Shown here piece after piece: positions 11,748-19,295 of a stretch of 64,000 nt of DNA; position 1 is the stretch's first letter; each line of letters starts with the position of its first letter. Both the position numbers and the translations under genes were made by a program. Under the pieces are notes generated by a model. It worked only from the letters and a program-made list of their open reading frames with translations, was not told the origin of the DNA and did not search any database. The DNA is taken from contig NZ_JACJVP010000004.1 in NCBI RefSeq assembly GCF_014212125.1, forward strand, positions 82,667-146,666, read 5' to 3'. Origin of the DNA: Cohnella nanjingensis. GTDB taxonomy: Bacteria > Bacillota > Bacilli > Paenibacillales > Paenibacillaceae.

Positions 11748-12167
11748 TTAGCGCATCTGGCGCACGACCACGTCCGGCCACCAATTCGACGCCGCGAACG
11801 GATAGCCTCGCGGCGTCTCCCATACGTAGACCCAGCCCGACGTTTGGGCTTCGTCCGCATCCGCGACCCACACCCGATCGTAATCGTTCGCCTCTTCGGT
11901 GCCGGCGAAGCCTTCGAAGGCGTCGAGTACCGGCCAGGCGGCGAGTTCGACCTCCGCCCACATGCCCCTGACGCGGTCGCCGCGGCCGATCGCTTCCTGC
12001 CCCCCGCCCAGCCATAGCGCGGGATAAGGACCGGCATCGATTAAGCGCCCGCGGACGCTGCCCGGTATCGGACCTGCCGTGAGATAAGGTGAGATCACGT
12101 CATGATGCGCCATGCCGGGCAGAAGCGAACCGTAGAGGAACAACCTGCAATATCTAGGGGATGTCAT
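11748..12167 (-). CDS. Gamma-glutamylcyclotransferase-like protein
   Basis: 139 residues. It has the family start signature FLYGSLLPGMAHH and, further on, PGSVRGRLIDAGPYPAL, RVRGMWAEVE and VLDAFEGF, then NDYDRV and VYVWE. Members cleave gamma-glutamyl amino acids or peptides to 5-oxoproline. The ATG overlaps the pxpA stop by 4 bp, so it is cotranscribed with the 5-oxoprolinase genes, which would hydrolyse its product to glutamate. That pairing supports the assignment. The acid residue for catalysis is probably in the GMWAEVE segment (inference). Confidence 0.78.
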   Translation of the reverse strand: MTSPRYCRLFLYGSLLPGMAHHDVISPYLTAGPIPGSVRGRLIDAGPYPALWLGGGQEAIGRGDRVRGMWAEVELAAWPVLDAFEGFAGTEEANDYDRVWVADADEAQTSGWVYVWETPRGYPFAASNWWPDVVVRQMR

Positions 12168-12925
12168 CGGGCGCCAATCGCGTAGCCCGCGTCCTCGAGC
12201 CCCCGGCGCAGCGCGGCTGCGAACGTCGCCGCACCCGGCGTATCGCCGTGCACGCAGATCGTCTGGGCCTTCACGGCGGCTACCGCGCCATCCGCCGTCG
12301 CCACGCACCCCCGCTCCAGCATGTCCAACGCTTGCTTCCGCGCGCGTTCGGGATCGTCCAGCACCGCTCCCGGCATGGATCTCGGCGCCAGGCTGCCGTC
12401 CGCGAGGTAGGCGCGGTCCGCGAATCCTTCCGCGATCGCGCGAAGCCCGTGCGCCTCGGCGGCGCGCAGCAGCGCGCTGCCGCCGGGGCCGACGATGGCG
12501 ATCCGCTCGTCCAGCGCTTTCGCGGCGCGGACAACGGCCTCCGCAAGCTCTTCGCGGCGCGAAGCCATATGATACAGCGCGCCGTGGGGCTTTACGTGCG
12601 CGACCCGGCTGCCGGCGGCCCGGGCGAACGCCTGCAGCGCGCCGGCCTGATGGAGCACGAAGTCCTCCACCTCCTGCGCGGTCACCTGCATCTCCCGTCT
12701 GCCGAAGCCGAGCCGGTCCGGCAAGCCGGGATGCGCGCCGATCGCCACCCCTCGCTCGACGCAGGCAGCCACGGAGGCGCGCATCGTATGCGCGTCTCCG
12801 GCATGGTAGCCGCAGGCGATGTTGGCGGAGGAGACGATCGCGATGAGCGCTGCGTCGTCTCCGCTGCGGTACGCCCCGTATCCCTCGCCCAGATCGCAAT
12901 TCAAATCGACCGTACGCGGTCTCAT
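12164..12925 (-). CDS. pxpA: 5-oxoprolinase subunit A (LamB/YcsF family)
   Basis: 253 residues, full length. Diagnostic blocks: VDLNCDLGEGYGAY, SSANIACGYHAGD, GAHPGLPDRLGFGRR, HVKPHGALYH and the C-terminal CVHGDTPGA. PxpA works with PxpB and PxpC in ATP-dependent opening of 5-oxoproline to glutamate. It lies 49 bp downstream of the pxpB-pxpC fusion and overlaps the cyclotransferase-like gene, so all three form one operon on the minus strand. Confidence 0.93.
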   Translation of the reverse strand: MRPRTVDLNCDLGEGYGAYRSGDDAALIAIVSSANIACGYHAGDAHTMRASVAACVERGVAIGAHPGLPDRLGFGRREMQVTAQEVEDFVLHQAGALQAFARAAGSRVAHVKPHGALYHMASRREELAEAVVRAAKALDERIAIVGPGGSALLRAAEAHGLRAIAEGFADRAYLADGSLAPRSMPGAVLDDPERARKQALDMLERGCVATADGAVAAVKAQTICVHGDTPGAATFAAALRRGLEDAGYAIGAR

Positions 12926-12974
12926 CTCTCATCGATCTCCCTTCTCGGACCTATTCAACCTTTCGAATTGGCGA

Positions 12975-14981
12975 TTAACGATTCGTATACCAAGCGAGTC
13001 GGATGCCGGCCTCCCGAAGCGCCCGGTCCTGCGCCCGCTGGGCAAGCGCCGCGTGCGCCGACGAGAGGCTGACGGCTTCGAAGGCAATGCGCTGACCCGG
13101 CTGCAGCTGCCCGAGCTTCGGGAGGTCCGCCGCGATCACATGCGCGAGGATCGGGTAGCCGCCGGTCGGCTGGCAGCCCGGGCCGAGCACGATCGGTTGA
13201 CCGTCCGGCGGTACTTGCAGCGTCCCCGGCGTTACGCCGTGCGAGACCGCTTCGAACGGCGACCGAAGCGCAAGGGGCGACCCGGTCAGCCGGACGCCCA
13301 TCCGGTCGGATGCCGGCTGGACGCGATATTCCGTCAGCAGGAGACGGGCGCGCGCTTCGGGGGCGAACAAGTCCCAGCCGCGTCCCCGGACGACGCGCAG
13401 CACGACCGCGGGGCCGTCCGGCGCTTCGCCCTCGCCGGGTACGAAGCCGCCGCCTGCCGCCGCCCATCGTTTGCCCTGGCGTTCGGCGTCAACGGCCAGC
13501 CGCGCCATCAGCCGCAGTGCCGCGGGCGACGGCGGCCAGAGCCGCAGCGTATCGCCGGCTGCGAGCGGTCGGCCGTCCACGCCGCCGATACCGGCTCGGG
13601 GGTCGGTGCTTCGGCTGCCTAGCACGCGCGGTACGTCGATGCCGCCGGCGAAGGCCAGGTAAGCGCGGCATCCCCGCTGGGCCCGGCCGACGGACAGCTC
13701 CGATCCCGCGCGCAGCAATACGGGCCGCCCGGCAGTGAACGGTTCGCCATCGATGCGTGACTCCAGATCCGCTCCTGCCAAGGCCGCCAAGCAGTCCCGA
13801 AGGAAACGATAACGTCCGCCCTGCAACGTCAGCTCCAGGACGGCTTCGTCCGGACCGTTGCCCACGAGCGCGTTCGCCGCGCGGCAGGCTTCGCGGTCCA
13901 TCGCTCCGCCGACCGAGACGCCGAACGCCTGCCAACCGGGGCGCTGCAAATCTTGCACCGTCGTATACAGACCGGGCGCGAGGACGGTGAAGTCCATTTC
14001 GTCCGCAGGCCTCGCCGCCCTTATGTTCATCGCTTCCGCTATCCGCCCGTCTCCCTCAAACATTCCTTCCGCTATCCGCCCGTTTCCCTCAAACATCCCT
14101 TCCGCTATCTGCCCGTCTCCCTCAAACAACCCTTCCGCTATCCGCCCGTCTCCCTCTAACCGCTCCTTCGCGGGTTCTTCGACCGGAACGAACCGCACCC
14201 GGTCGCCGGGGCGGATCGGGAACGGATCGAACGCCTCCAGACGGAATAGCCGTACGTCCGTACGTCCGATGATCTGCCAGCCGCCTGGCGAGTCCACGGG
14301 ATAGACGCCGGTCTGGCGGCCCGCGATGCCGACCGATCCGGCAGGGACCCGGAGCCGGGGAGACGCGCGCCGCGGCTGCGTCAAGCGTTCGGGCAGTCCC
14401 GATAGATAGGGAAAGCCCGGCGCGAAGCCGATCATCGCCACCTCGTACGCCGCAGAAGAATGGCCGTCCACGAATTCCGCCTCGCTCATCCCGCTCCGCG
14501 CCGCAGCGGCGGCCAGGTCGGGTCCCGCTTCCCCGCCGTACCGGACGGGCAGGACGACTTCACGCGCCGCCGTCTCGCGGGTCTCTACCCTCAGTTGCCC
14601 GGCACCGGAGACTTCACGCGCCGCCAACTCGCCGGACTCTTCAGCCTGTGGTTCGGCATCGGGATCGAATTCTTTCTCCGAACCGGCGGGCGCTATCGCC
14701 GGCTCCTCCCCTTCTCCGCCAAAGAGGCTAACGATCTCCCTCTCGATCGCCGCGCCGTCCCATTCGCCGAGCTCGCCGACGAACGGCGGAGGCAAATCCC
14801 GTACGCGCAGGTGAAGCGTCAACGTATCGTAAGCCGGCACGGCTTCGCTTAGCCATGCCGGCGCGCGGCTTCGCAGCCGCTGCGCATGCCCCGCCAAAGC
14901 GGAAGGCGGCAAGTCCCCCGTTCCGATCCACCGCATCAGCAGCGCCTGATCGCCCAACGTTTCCACACGCCATTCGGACAT
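12975..14981 (-). CDS. pxpB-pxpC: Fused 5-oxoprolinase subunits B and C (KipI-KipA fusion) with an internal repeat linker
   Basis: 668 residues. Residues 1-270 are PxpB/KipI: GDQALLMRW, an acidic Glu-rich insert near 88-140, then FAPGFPYLSGLPERL, RVPAGSVGIAGRQTGVYP and SPGGWQIIGRT. Residues 328-668 are PxpC/KipA: VLAPGLYTTVQDLQRPGWQ, GAMDREACRAAN, LELTLQGGRY, DRMGVRL, SHGVTPGTLQVPPDGQP and GGYPILAHVI. Between them residues 275-318 are four copies of an 11-residue unit, EGDGRIAEGMF and variants. Fused PxpB-PxpC proteins are known; the repeated linker looks new and probably acts as a flexible spacer. First gene of the pxp operon. Confidence 0.92.
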   Translation of the reverse strand: MSEWRVETLGDQALLMRWIGTGDLPPSALAGHAQRLRSRAPAWLSEAVPAYDTLTLHLRVRDLPPPFVGELGEWDGAAIEREIVSLFGGEGEEPAIAPAGSEKEFDPDAEPQAEESGELAAREVSGAGQLRVETRETAAREVVLPVRYGGEAGPDLAAAAARSGMSEAEFVDGHSSAAYEVAMIGFAPGFPYLSGLPERLTQPRRASPRLRVPAGSVGIAGRQTGVYPVDSPGGWQIIGRTDVRLFRLEAFDPFPIRPGDRVRFVPVEEPAKERLEGDGRIAEGLFEGDGQIAEGMFEGNGRIAEGMFEGDGRIAEAMNIRAARPADEMDFTVLAPGLYTTVQDLQRPGWQAFGVSVGGAMDREACRAANALVGNGPDEAVLELTLQGGRYRFLRDCLAALAGADLESRIDGEPFTAGRPVLLRAGSELSVGRAQRGCRAYLAFAGGIDVPRVLGSRSTDPRAGIGGVDGRPLAAGDTLRLWPPSPAALRLMARLAVDAERQGKRWAAAGGGFVPGEGEAPDGPAVVLRVVRGRGWDLFAPEARARLLLTEYRVQPASDRMGVRLTGSPLALRSPFEAVSHGVTPGTLQVPPDGQPIVLGPGCQPTGGYPILAHVIAADLPKLGQLQPGQRIAFEAVSLSSAHAALAQRAQDRALREAGIRLAWYTNR
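14031..14165 (-). repeat. In-frame 33-bp tandem repeat inside pxpB-pxpC
   Basis: Four 33-bp units encode EGDGRIAEGLF, EGDGQIAEGMF, EGNGRIAEGMF and EGDGRIAEAMN. The repeat keeps frame and lies exactly at the junction between the two enzyme domains. Confidence 0.9.
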
Positions 14982-15116
14982 CGCTTGTCTCCCCCTCTCG
15001 CCCTTGCGGATCAGCCCGGCGTTGCATCCGGCTCGCCATTCCCGCTACAATGAATGGGTCATGATCGGACCGGTTCGCCCAGTTCCGCTTATCCTTACCC
15101 CGGAGGTTACGCCTGC

Positions 15117-15440
15117 ATGGAAACCTATGATTTGGCCCAACTCTCGATCGCCCAGGCGTCGCGGAGCTGGCAAGTTCCTTTTGACCGCGCCAAGCTGTAC
15201 GTTATTCACGAATACGGAACGCTCTCGTGGTACGTCGACGTCGAAGGCGTCAACGAAGCGGCGCTGCTGTCGCACTTCGCCGCATCCGAAGAGATCGGCG
15301 TCACGATAGCGGCGACGACGATCGGAGGGCGCACGCTCGGCGGCAGCGCCTACTTCCATCCGAACCCGATGAATCAGGCCGCCGCCCTGCGGGGACAGGG
15401 CGAGCTCGAAGGCTACGGCCCCGGTCTTGCCTCCCGCTGA
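15117..15440 (+). CDS. Small protein of unknown function
   Basis: 107 residues from an ATG with GGAGG 10 nt upstream; the open frame extends upstream but without a better site. The sequence METYDLAQLSIAQASRSWQV and KLYVIHEYGTLSWYVDVEGV suggests a mixed alpha/beta fold with a conserved-looking core GGRTLGGSAYFHPNPMNQ. No signal peptide, membrane helix or catalytic motif is seen. It is divergent from pxpB-pxpC and convergent with the aldolase gene, so it is a single-gene unit. I do not recognise the family. Confidence 0.7.
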   Translation: METYDLAQLSIAQASRSWQVPFDRAKLYVIHEYGTLSWYVDVEGVNEAALLSHFAASEEIGVTIAATTIGGRTLGGSAYFHPNPMNQAAALRGQGELEGYGPGLASR

Positions 15441-15514
15441 TGCCGGCGGATGGCCCCTAGCCTAACGCAATGCCATACCTTGCGAAGAGACCGATCGGCT
15501 CAAGCCCAACGACA

Positions 15515-15538
15515 AAGGCGCTCCTGCGGGAGCGCCTC
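15515..15538. terminator. Bidirectional terminator
   Basis: AGGCGCTCC/GGAGCGCCT hairpin with a 3-nt loop region between two convergent genes, with short A/T runs on both sides. Confidence 0.8.
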
Positions 15539-15549
15539 TTCGGTGTGCC

Positions 15550-16518
15550 TTATTTGCTCGAATACACTTCCGGCGTCGTCATCTTGTCGTAGAACTCGGT
15601 GAACTTGTCCCTGTCTGCCGACGCGCGCCAGCCCATCGCGGAGCGCGGATGCTCGTCCAGCGTCCCCGTGATCATATCCGGAATGAGGTAGCCCCATTCC
15701 TCCTTCTCGCGCAGCTTCAGCATATGCTTCTCGATCATGCCGAGTACCGGGCGGAGGCTGTAGCCCGGATTCGTCAGCTTGGCCAGGAGCAGCTCGGTCG
15801 GCGTGTTGCCGGCTGCGCGGCCCATGCCGTACACGGAAGCGTCCAACAGCTCGACGCCCATATCCGCGGCGGCAAGCGTGTTCGCGAACGCGAGCTGCAT
15901 GTTGTTGTGCGTATGGACGCCCAGACGCTTGTTCTTCACGCTGCGGCGGAATTTCTCGACCAAGTAGCGAATATCGTCCGGATCCAGGCTGCCGTAGGAG
16001 TCGACGATGTAGACGACGTCGATCGGGCTGTCGCTGATCATCGCGAGCGATTCGTTCAGCTCGTTGTCCATCACGTTGGAGAGCGCCATGATATTGATCG
16101 TCGTCTCGTAGCCGCGTTCGTGGAACAGGGTGCCCAGCTCGATCGCCTTCTCCGTATCCCGAGCGTAGCTCGCCACGCGGATCAGGTCGAGCATGGACTC
16201 GTTGCGCGGCAGAATGTCGTTCTCGTCCACCCGGCCTACGTCGACGAGGGCGGACAGCTTCGTGTTCAGCTTGTTCGGAATGACCTTCCGCAGGTAGTCG
16301 TCATCCAGAAAACGCCAAGGACCGGCATTTTCCGATCCTTTGAGCAGACGCGGGGAGTTCTTGTAGCCGACTTCCATATATTCGACGCCGGCTTCGTTCA
16401 GGCTGTTGTACAGATCCTGCACGAATTCGACGCTAAAATCCCAATTGTTGACGAGTCCGCCATCGCGCACCGTGCAATCCACGATTTTGCAATGGTTCGT
16501 TTTGCTGTGAATGGTCAT
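15550..16518 (-). CDS. DRE-TIM-type aldolase (HMG-CoA lyase/4-hydroxy-2-oxovalerate aldolase superfamily)
   Basis: 322 residues. The start KIVDCTVRDGGLVNNWDFS carries the metal-binding Asp and Arg of the DRE-TIM fold. The metal-binding HxH is in GVHTHNNMQLAFANT, and DASVYGMGRAAGNTPTELLL matches the aldolase C-terminal sheet. VYIVDSYGSLDPDDI is the second active-site strand. Substrate cannot be told from sequence; stand-alone members of this type occur in sugar or polyketide clusters but here no such partners are adjacent. The ATG has AAAGGAG upstream. Flanked by terminators on both sides, so it is monocistronic. Confidence 0.82.
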   Translation of the reverse strand: MTIHSKTNHCKIVDCTVRDGGLVNNWDFSVEFVQDLYNSLNEAGVEYMEVGYKNSPRLLKGSENAGPWRFLDDDYLRKVIPNKLNTKLSALVDVGRVDENDILPRNESMLDLIRVASYARDTEKAIELGTLFHERGYETTINIMALSNVMDNELNESLAMISDSPIDVVYIVDSYGSLDPDDIRYLVEKFRRSVKNKRLGVHTHNNMQLAFANTLAAADMGVELLDASVYGMGRAAGNTPTELLLAKLTNPGYSLRPVLGMIEKHMLKLREKEEWGYLIPDMITGTLDEHPRSAMGWRASADRDKFTEFYDKMTTPEVYSSK

Positions 16519-16645
16519 TTACCCGATCTCCTTTTGTAGGCATGCCGAAACGATTCAATTTGACGCATATGGTACTTAGTGTATAAGAAACGGCCCCGAT
16601 TAACAAGCTTCAAGGACAATTTTTACAGTCTTAACCAATCGGCTA

Positions 16646-16674
16646 AAGAAAAGCAGGCCGCCTCCCGGCAGCCT
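16646..16674 (-). terminator. Terminator of the LytTR gene
   Basis: AGGCTGCC/GGCGGCCT stem with loop GGGA, followed on the minus strand by TTTTCTTT. The stem begins at the stop codon. Confidence 0.75.
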
Positions 16675-17036
16675 CAAGCAAGTCCCTTTTTCGTCTCCAA
16701 GAACGCAAGCACTTTGGCGACGTTGTTGATCGAGATCGTGCATTTCTTGGCGTCTTTGCCTTCGGAGAAATACGCGATCCGAAACCGCCGGTCGACGTGC
16801 TTGACCTTGGTCAGATGCGCCGCATTGTTCCGGTCGATGATCTCGAAGCGTTCGCCGGAGGCCCGCAGCGCTTCGGTCCAATACTTGAGCGTGCCCGGCG
16901 CGTAAAATTGCTCGTTCTGCGTGTGAAGCACGATCATTTCCCTGTTCCGATGGGTTTCGAAAAATAAGACGTCCTTCACGTTTAATTCGATCAACCCCGC
17001 TTTCCCCTCAGGATCCCTGGAGACAGAAAGCTGCAT
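16674..17036 (-). CDS. Stand-alone LytTR DNA-binding protein
   Basis: 120 residues from the ATG at 17036 (GGAGG 9 nt upstream). A lone LytTR domain: VKDVLFFETHRNREMIVLHT, APGTLKYWTEAL, FEIIDRNNAAHLTKVKHVD and a C-terminal INNVAKVLAFLETKK. There is no receiver domain, unlike AgrA or LytR regulators, so activity must be controlled another way. It may act as a simple transcription factor. A long leader with a 9-bp hairpin (17194-17227) precedes it. The target is unknown. Confidence 0.82.
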   Translation of the reverse strand: MQLSVSRDPEGKAGLIELNVKDVLFFETHRNREMIVLHTQNEQFYAPGTLKYWTEALRASGERFEIIDRNNAAHLTKVKHVDRRFRIAYFSEGKDAKKCTISINNVAKVLAFLETKKGLA

Positions 17037-17424
17037 AAGGATAATCCTCCAAACCTCTTGCTTGCCGGGAAGCGCCCGGGGAACTTCCGGTTGGCCGAAG
17101 CAGCGGGCGCTCGCTCTCCCGCAGCCATGTCCGCGCTCGGCTCTTGAAAGCGGAACGGCCAAGCCTGCCGCATGTCGAGGCAATGGCCCCGACGGAGGAA
17201 CCGGGCTGACGCTCGAGAGGTTCCTCCCTGACTATTCCCCTTCGCGGCGCCATCGGCAGACCTGCCGGCCGCGAACGGCTTCCTCGATTCGTTTTCATAT
17301 TTTAACATATTTCGCAAGTAAATGACTATTTTTGTTTCTTTCTCCACTGTTTGCTTGCCGTATGCCTCGCTTCTCATTCCTGCCCGCAGTCTCGGTGGAC
17401 ATCGGATGCGGCACGACGGAAGCA
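17037..17424 (-). other. Leader and promoter region of the LytTR gene
   Basis: No gene seen. It contains the hairpin at 17194-17227, and an AT-rich stretch at about 17295-17345 that probably holds the promoter, though I cannot pick -35/-10 boxes with confidence. Confidence 0.5.
17194..17227 (-). promoter_or_regulatory. Leader hairpin upstream of the LytTR gene
   Basis: Perfect 9-bp arms GGAGGAACC (17194-17202) and GGTTCCTCC (17219-17227) with a 16-nt loop. There is no T run, so it is not a terminator. It could be a protein or RNA control element. Confidence 0.5.
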
Positions 17425-17456
17425 CAAAAAAAACCAACCGGCAGCGCCGGTTGGCT
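17425..17456 (-). terminator. Terminator of the FMN reductase gene
   Basis: CCAACCGGC/GCCGGTTGG hairpin followed on the minus strand by eight T. Confidence 0.9.
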
Positions 17457-17487
17457 CCCGCGCGTTTCCGCGCGTACGATGTGCGAT

Positions 17488-18045
17488 TTATTGGACGGCG
17501 CCCGCCTTCGACGACTGCCATGCGGCTTCCTGGACGAGCAGCTGTACCGAAGCGTCGAGCCGGGCCGCGGCTTCCTCCGCGATATCCGCTTCTCCGTTAT
17601 CCTTCCACACCACCTGCGTATCGAGGACGAACACGCCCGTCAGGATGTTGCGCGCGCCCATCACGGACAGGATCGGCTTCATGGCGTAGTCGATCGCGAG
17701 CAGGTGGGCGATCGTGCCGCCGACGACGATCGGGAGGACGATCTTGTTCTCCAGCCCCTTCTGCGGGAGCAGATCCAGGAACGCCTTGAGGATACCTGTA
17801 AAGGAGGCTTTGTAGACGGGCGACGCGACGATGACGGCGTCCGCTTCCGCTACTTGGCGGCTGGCGGCGATGATGGCTTCGCTGTCGAACCGGGCGTGCA
17901 GCAGGTCTTCGGCGGGCAGCTCCCGGACGTTCACGACCGACAGCTCGTGGCCTGCCGCGGCGATTTGTCCGCTGACGCGGTCAAGGACGCCATGCAGTCT
18001 CGATTTGGGCGTAGGGCTTCCTAAGAGAATGACAATCTTAGCCAT
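17488..18045 (-). CDS. NAD(P)H-dependent FMN reductase, SsuE-like
   Basis: 185 residues. Flavodoxin-like fold with the FMN phosphate loop LLGSPTPKSRLHGVL, the conserved ASPVYKASFTGILKAFLDLLP, and VVGGTIAHLLAIDYAMKPIL, as in SsuE/MsuE reductases that feed FMNH2 to two-component monooxygenases. No monooxygenase or sulfonate transporter is adjacent, so the partner is elsewhere and the name is only by resemblance. The ATG at 18045 has AAGGA 11 nt upstream. A GTG three codons earlier is too close to that site. Monocistronic, with its own terminator. Confidence 0.82.
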   Translation of the reverse strand: MAKIVILLGSPTPKSRLHGVLDRVSGQIAAAGHELSVVNVRELPAEDLLHARFDSEAIIAASRQVAEADAVIVASPVYKASFTGILKAFLDLLPQKGLENKIVLPIVVGGTIAHLLAIDYAMKPILSVMGARNILTGVFVLDTQVVWKDNGEADIAEEAAARLDASVQLLVQEAAWQSSKAGAVQ

Positions 18046-18291
18046 GAGGATCACGTTCCTTCTCGATTACATTTCCGACTTCGACAGTCGGATTTCCGTT
18101 ATCCAAATTATACCCGTCCGTCTCGGGCAACGTCAAGAATAATCCCCAGAGGAACGTCAATGTCAAGAACAGCTACGTCAGGTCATATGATGACTTTCGC
18201 CGTCATTCCGTATACACTGAGTACAAATGACCCCTATGCGCGACCGGATGCAAGGCGAATAACCGATCGCGGAACGAAAGGAACGTGCAGG

Positions 18292-19026
18292 ATGAACTCG
18301 GCCGGCAACCGCCCGCTCAAAAGCTCCGAGTGGGTAATGAACGATCTTCGCGAACGCATCGGGAACGGCAGCCTGGCTCCAGGCGCCCGCCTGCCTTCGG
18401 TCGTCGAATTGTCCGTGCAATATCAGGTCGGGCGATCGACCGTGCGCGAGGCGCTCAGCGCGCTCAAAGCGATGGGCATGCTCACGATCCGCCAAGGCGG
18501 GGGCACGTTCGTCCATCCGGAGCCGGGAATCGGCCCCGCCCATCCCGGACAGCTGCGGCCCGACTCCTGGGTCGGACGAGCCAGCACGATCCGGCATATC
18601 CTCGACGTCCGCCGCGTGCTGGAGACCGGCTGCGCGCTGCTCGCCGCCAAGCATCGGACCGAGGAGGATCTGACCGCCCTGGCCGGCACGCTGAGCGAAA
18701 TGGAGCGCGCGCTCGGGCGGGAAGCGGAGAGCGAGCAGGCCGACGTGCGTTTCCATCAGCAGATCGCCGCGGCGGCGCGCAACCCCGTGCTGAGCGATTG
18801 GATGGCCTCGCTCTCCCGGGAGCTGCACGAGAGCATGAAGGATACGCGCGCTCTCTGGTTCTATGCGGAGCGTGCGAACGCCGAGCGTCTGCTCGCCGAA
18901 CACCGCGCCATCTATGAGGCCATTGCGCGCAAGGATCCGCAGCTCGCCTCGGATCGGATGGCCCGGCATATCGACAAGGTGGAGCAGGTGCTCGAAGCGA
19001 ACCGCGCTGGGATCGAGACGCAGTAG
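18292..19026 (+). CDS. GntR-family regulator, FadR/FCD subgroup
   Basis: 244 residues from the ATG at 18292, preceded by AAAGGAA. The winged helix (about 8-75) contains GSLAPGARLPSVVELSVQYQVGR and STVREALSALKAMGML. The FCD effector domain (about 100-235) shows the metal-ligand pattern Asp/His in DVRFHQQIAAAARN and HRAIYEAIARKD, with a final His in MARHIDKVE, which usually binds a small organic acid. It is convergent with rocA and may control the adjacent arginine/proline genes, but no operator is identified. Confidence 0.85.
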   Translation: MNSAGNRPLKSSEWVMNDLRERIGNGSLAPGARLPSVVELSVQYQVGRSTVREALSALKAMGMLTIRQGGGTFVHPEPGIGPAHPGQLRPDSWVGRASTIRHILDVRRVLETGCALLAAKHRTEEDLTALAGTLSEMERALGREAESEQADVRFHQQIAAAARNPVLSDWMASLSRELHESMKDTRALWFYAERANAERLLAEHRAIYEAIARKDPQLASDRMARHIDKVEQVLEANRAGIETQ

Positions 19027-19045
19027 TCGTTCGAATTCGGGGCTC

Positions 19046-19195
19046 GCGAACCGCGATTAAGGCGGTTTTTCCGCTTTAATCGGTTAGCCGGGGCGTGCGA
19101 ACCGTGAATAAGGCGGTTTTTCCGCTTTATTCGGGCAATCGGAGTTCGCGAACCGCGAGTAAGGCGGATATTCCGCCTTACTCGGGCAGTCGACG
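19046..19195. repeat. Tandem array C: three 51-bp units with covarying hairpins
   Basis: Units start with GCGAACCG at 19046, 19097 and 19148, period 51 bp. Each holds a hairpin: ATTAAGGCGG/CCGCTTTAAT, AATAAGGCGG/CCGCTTTATT, AGTAAGGCGG/CCGCCTTACT. The base pair next to the stem end changes on both sides together, so pairing is preserved. Confidence 0.88.
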
Positions 19196-19249
19196 CGGTG
19201 CTGCGTCGCATCACGAGGCGAGCGCGTTCAATCGTTTTGCGCAAGAGAG

Positions 19250-19290
19250 AAGCCGTCCGGCCGGGCCTTTGCCCGACGGACGGCTTCTTT
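19250..19290. terminator. Bidirectional terminator between the GntR gene and rocA
   Basis: AAGCCGTCCG (19250-19259) pairs with CGGACGGCTT (19277-19286), then CTTT on the plus strand. It lies between convergent genes. Confidence 0.8.
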
Positions 19291-19295
19291 GACGC

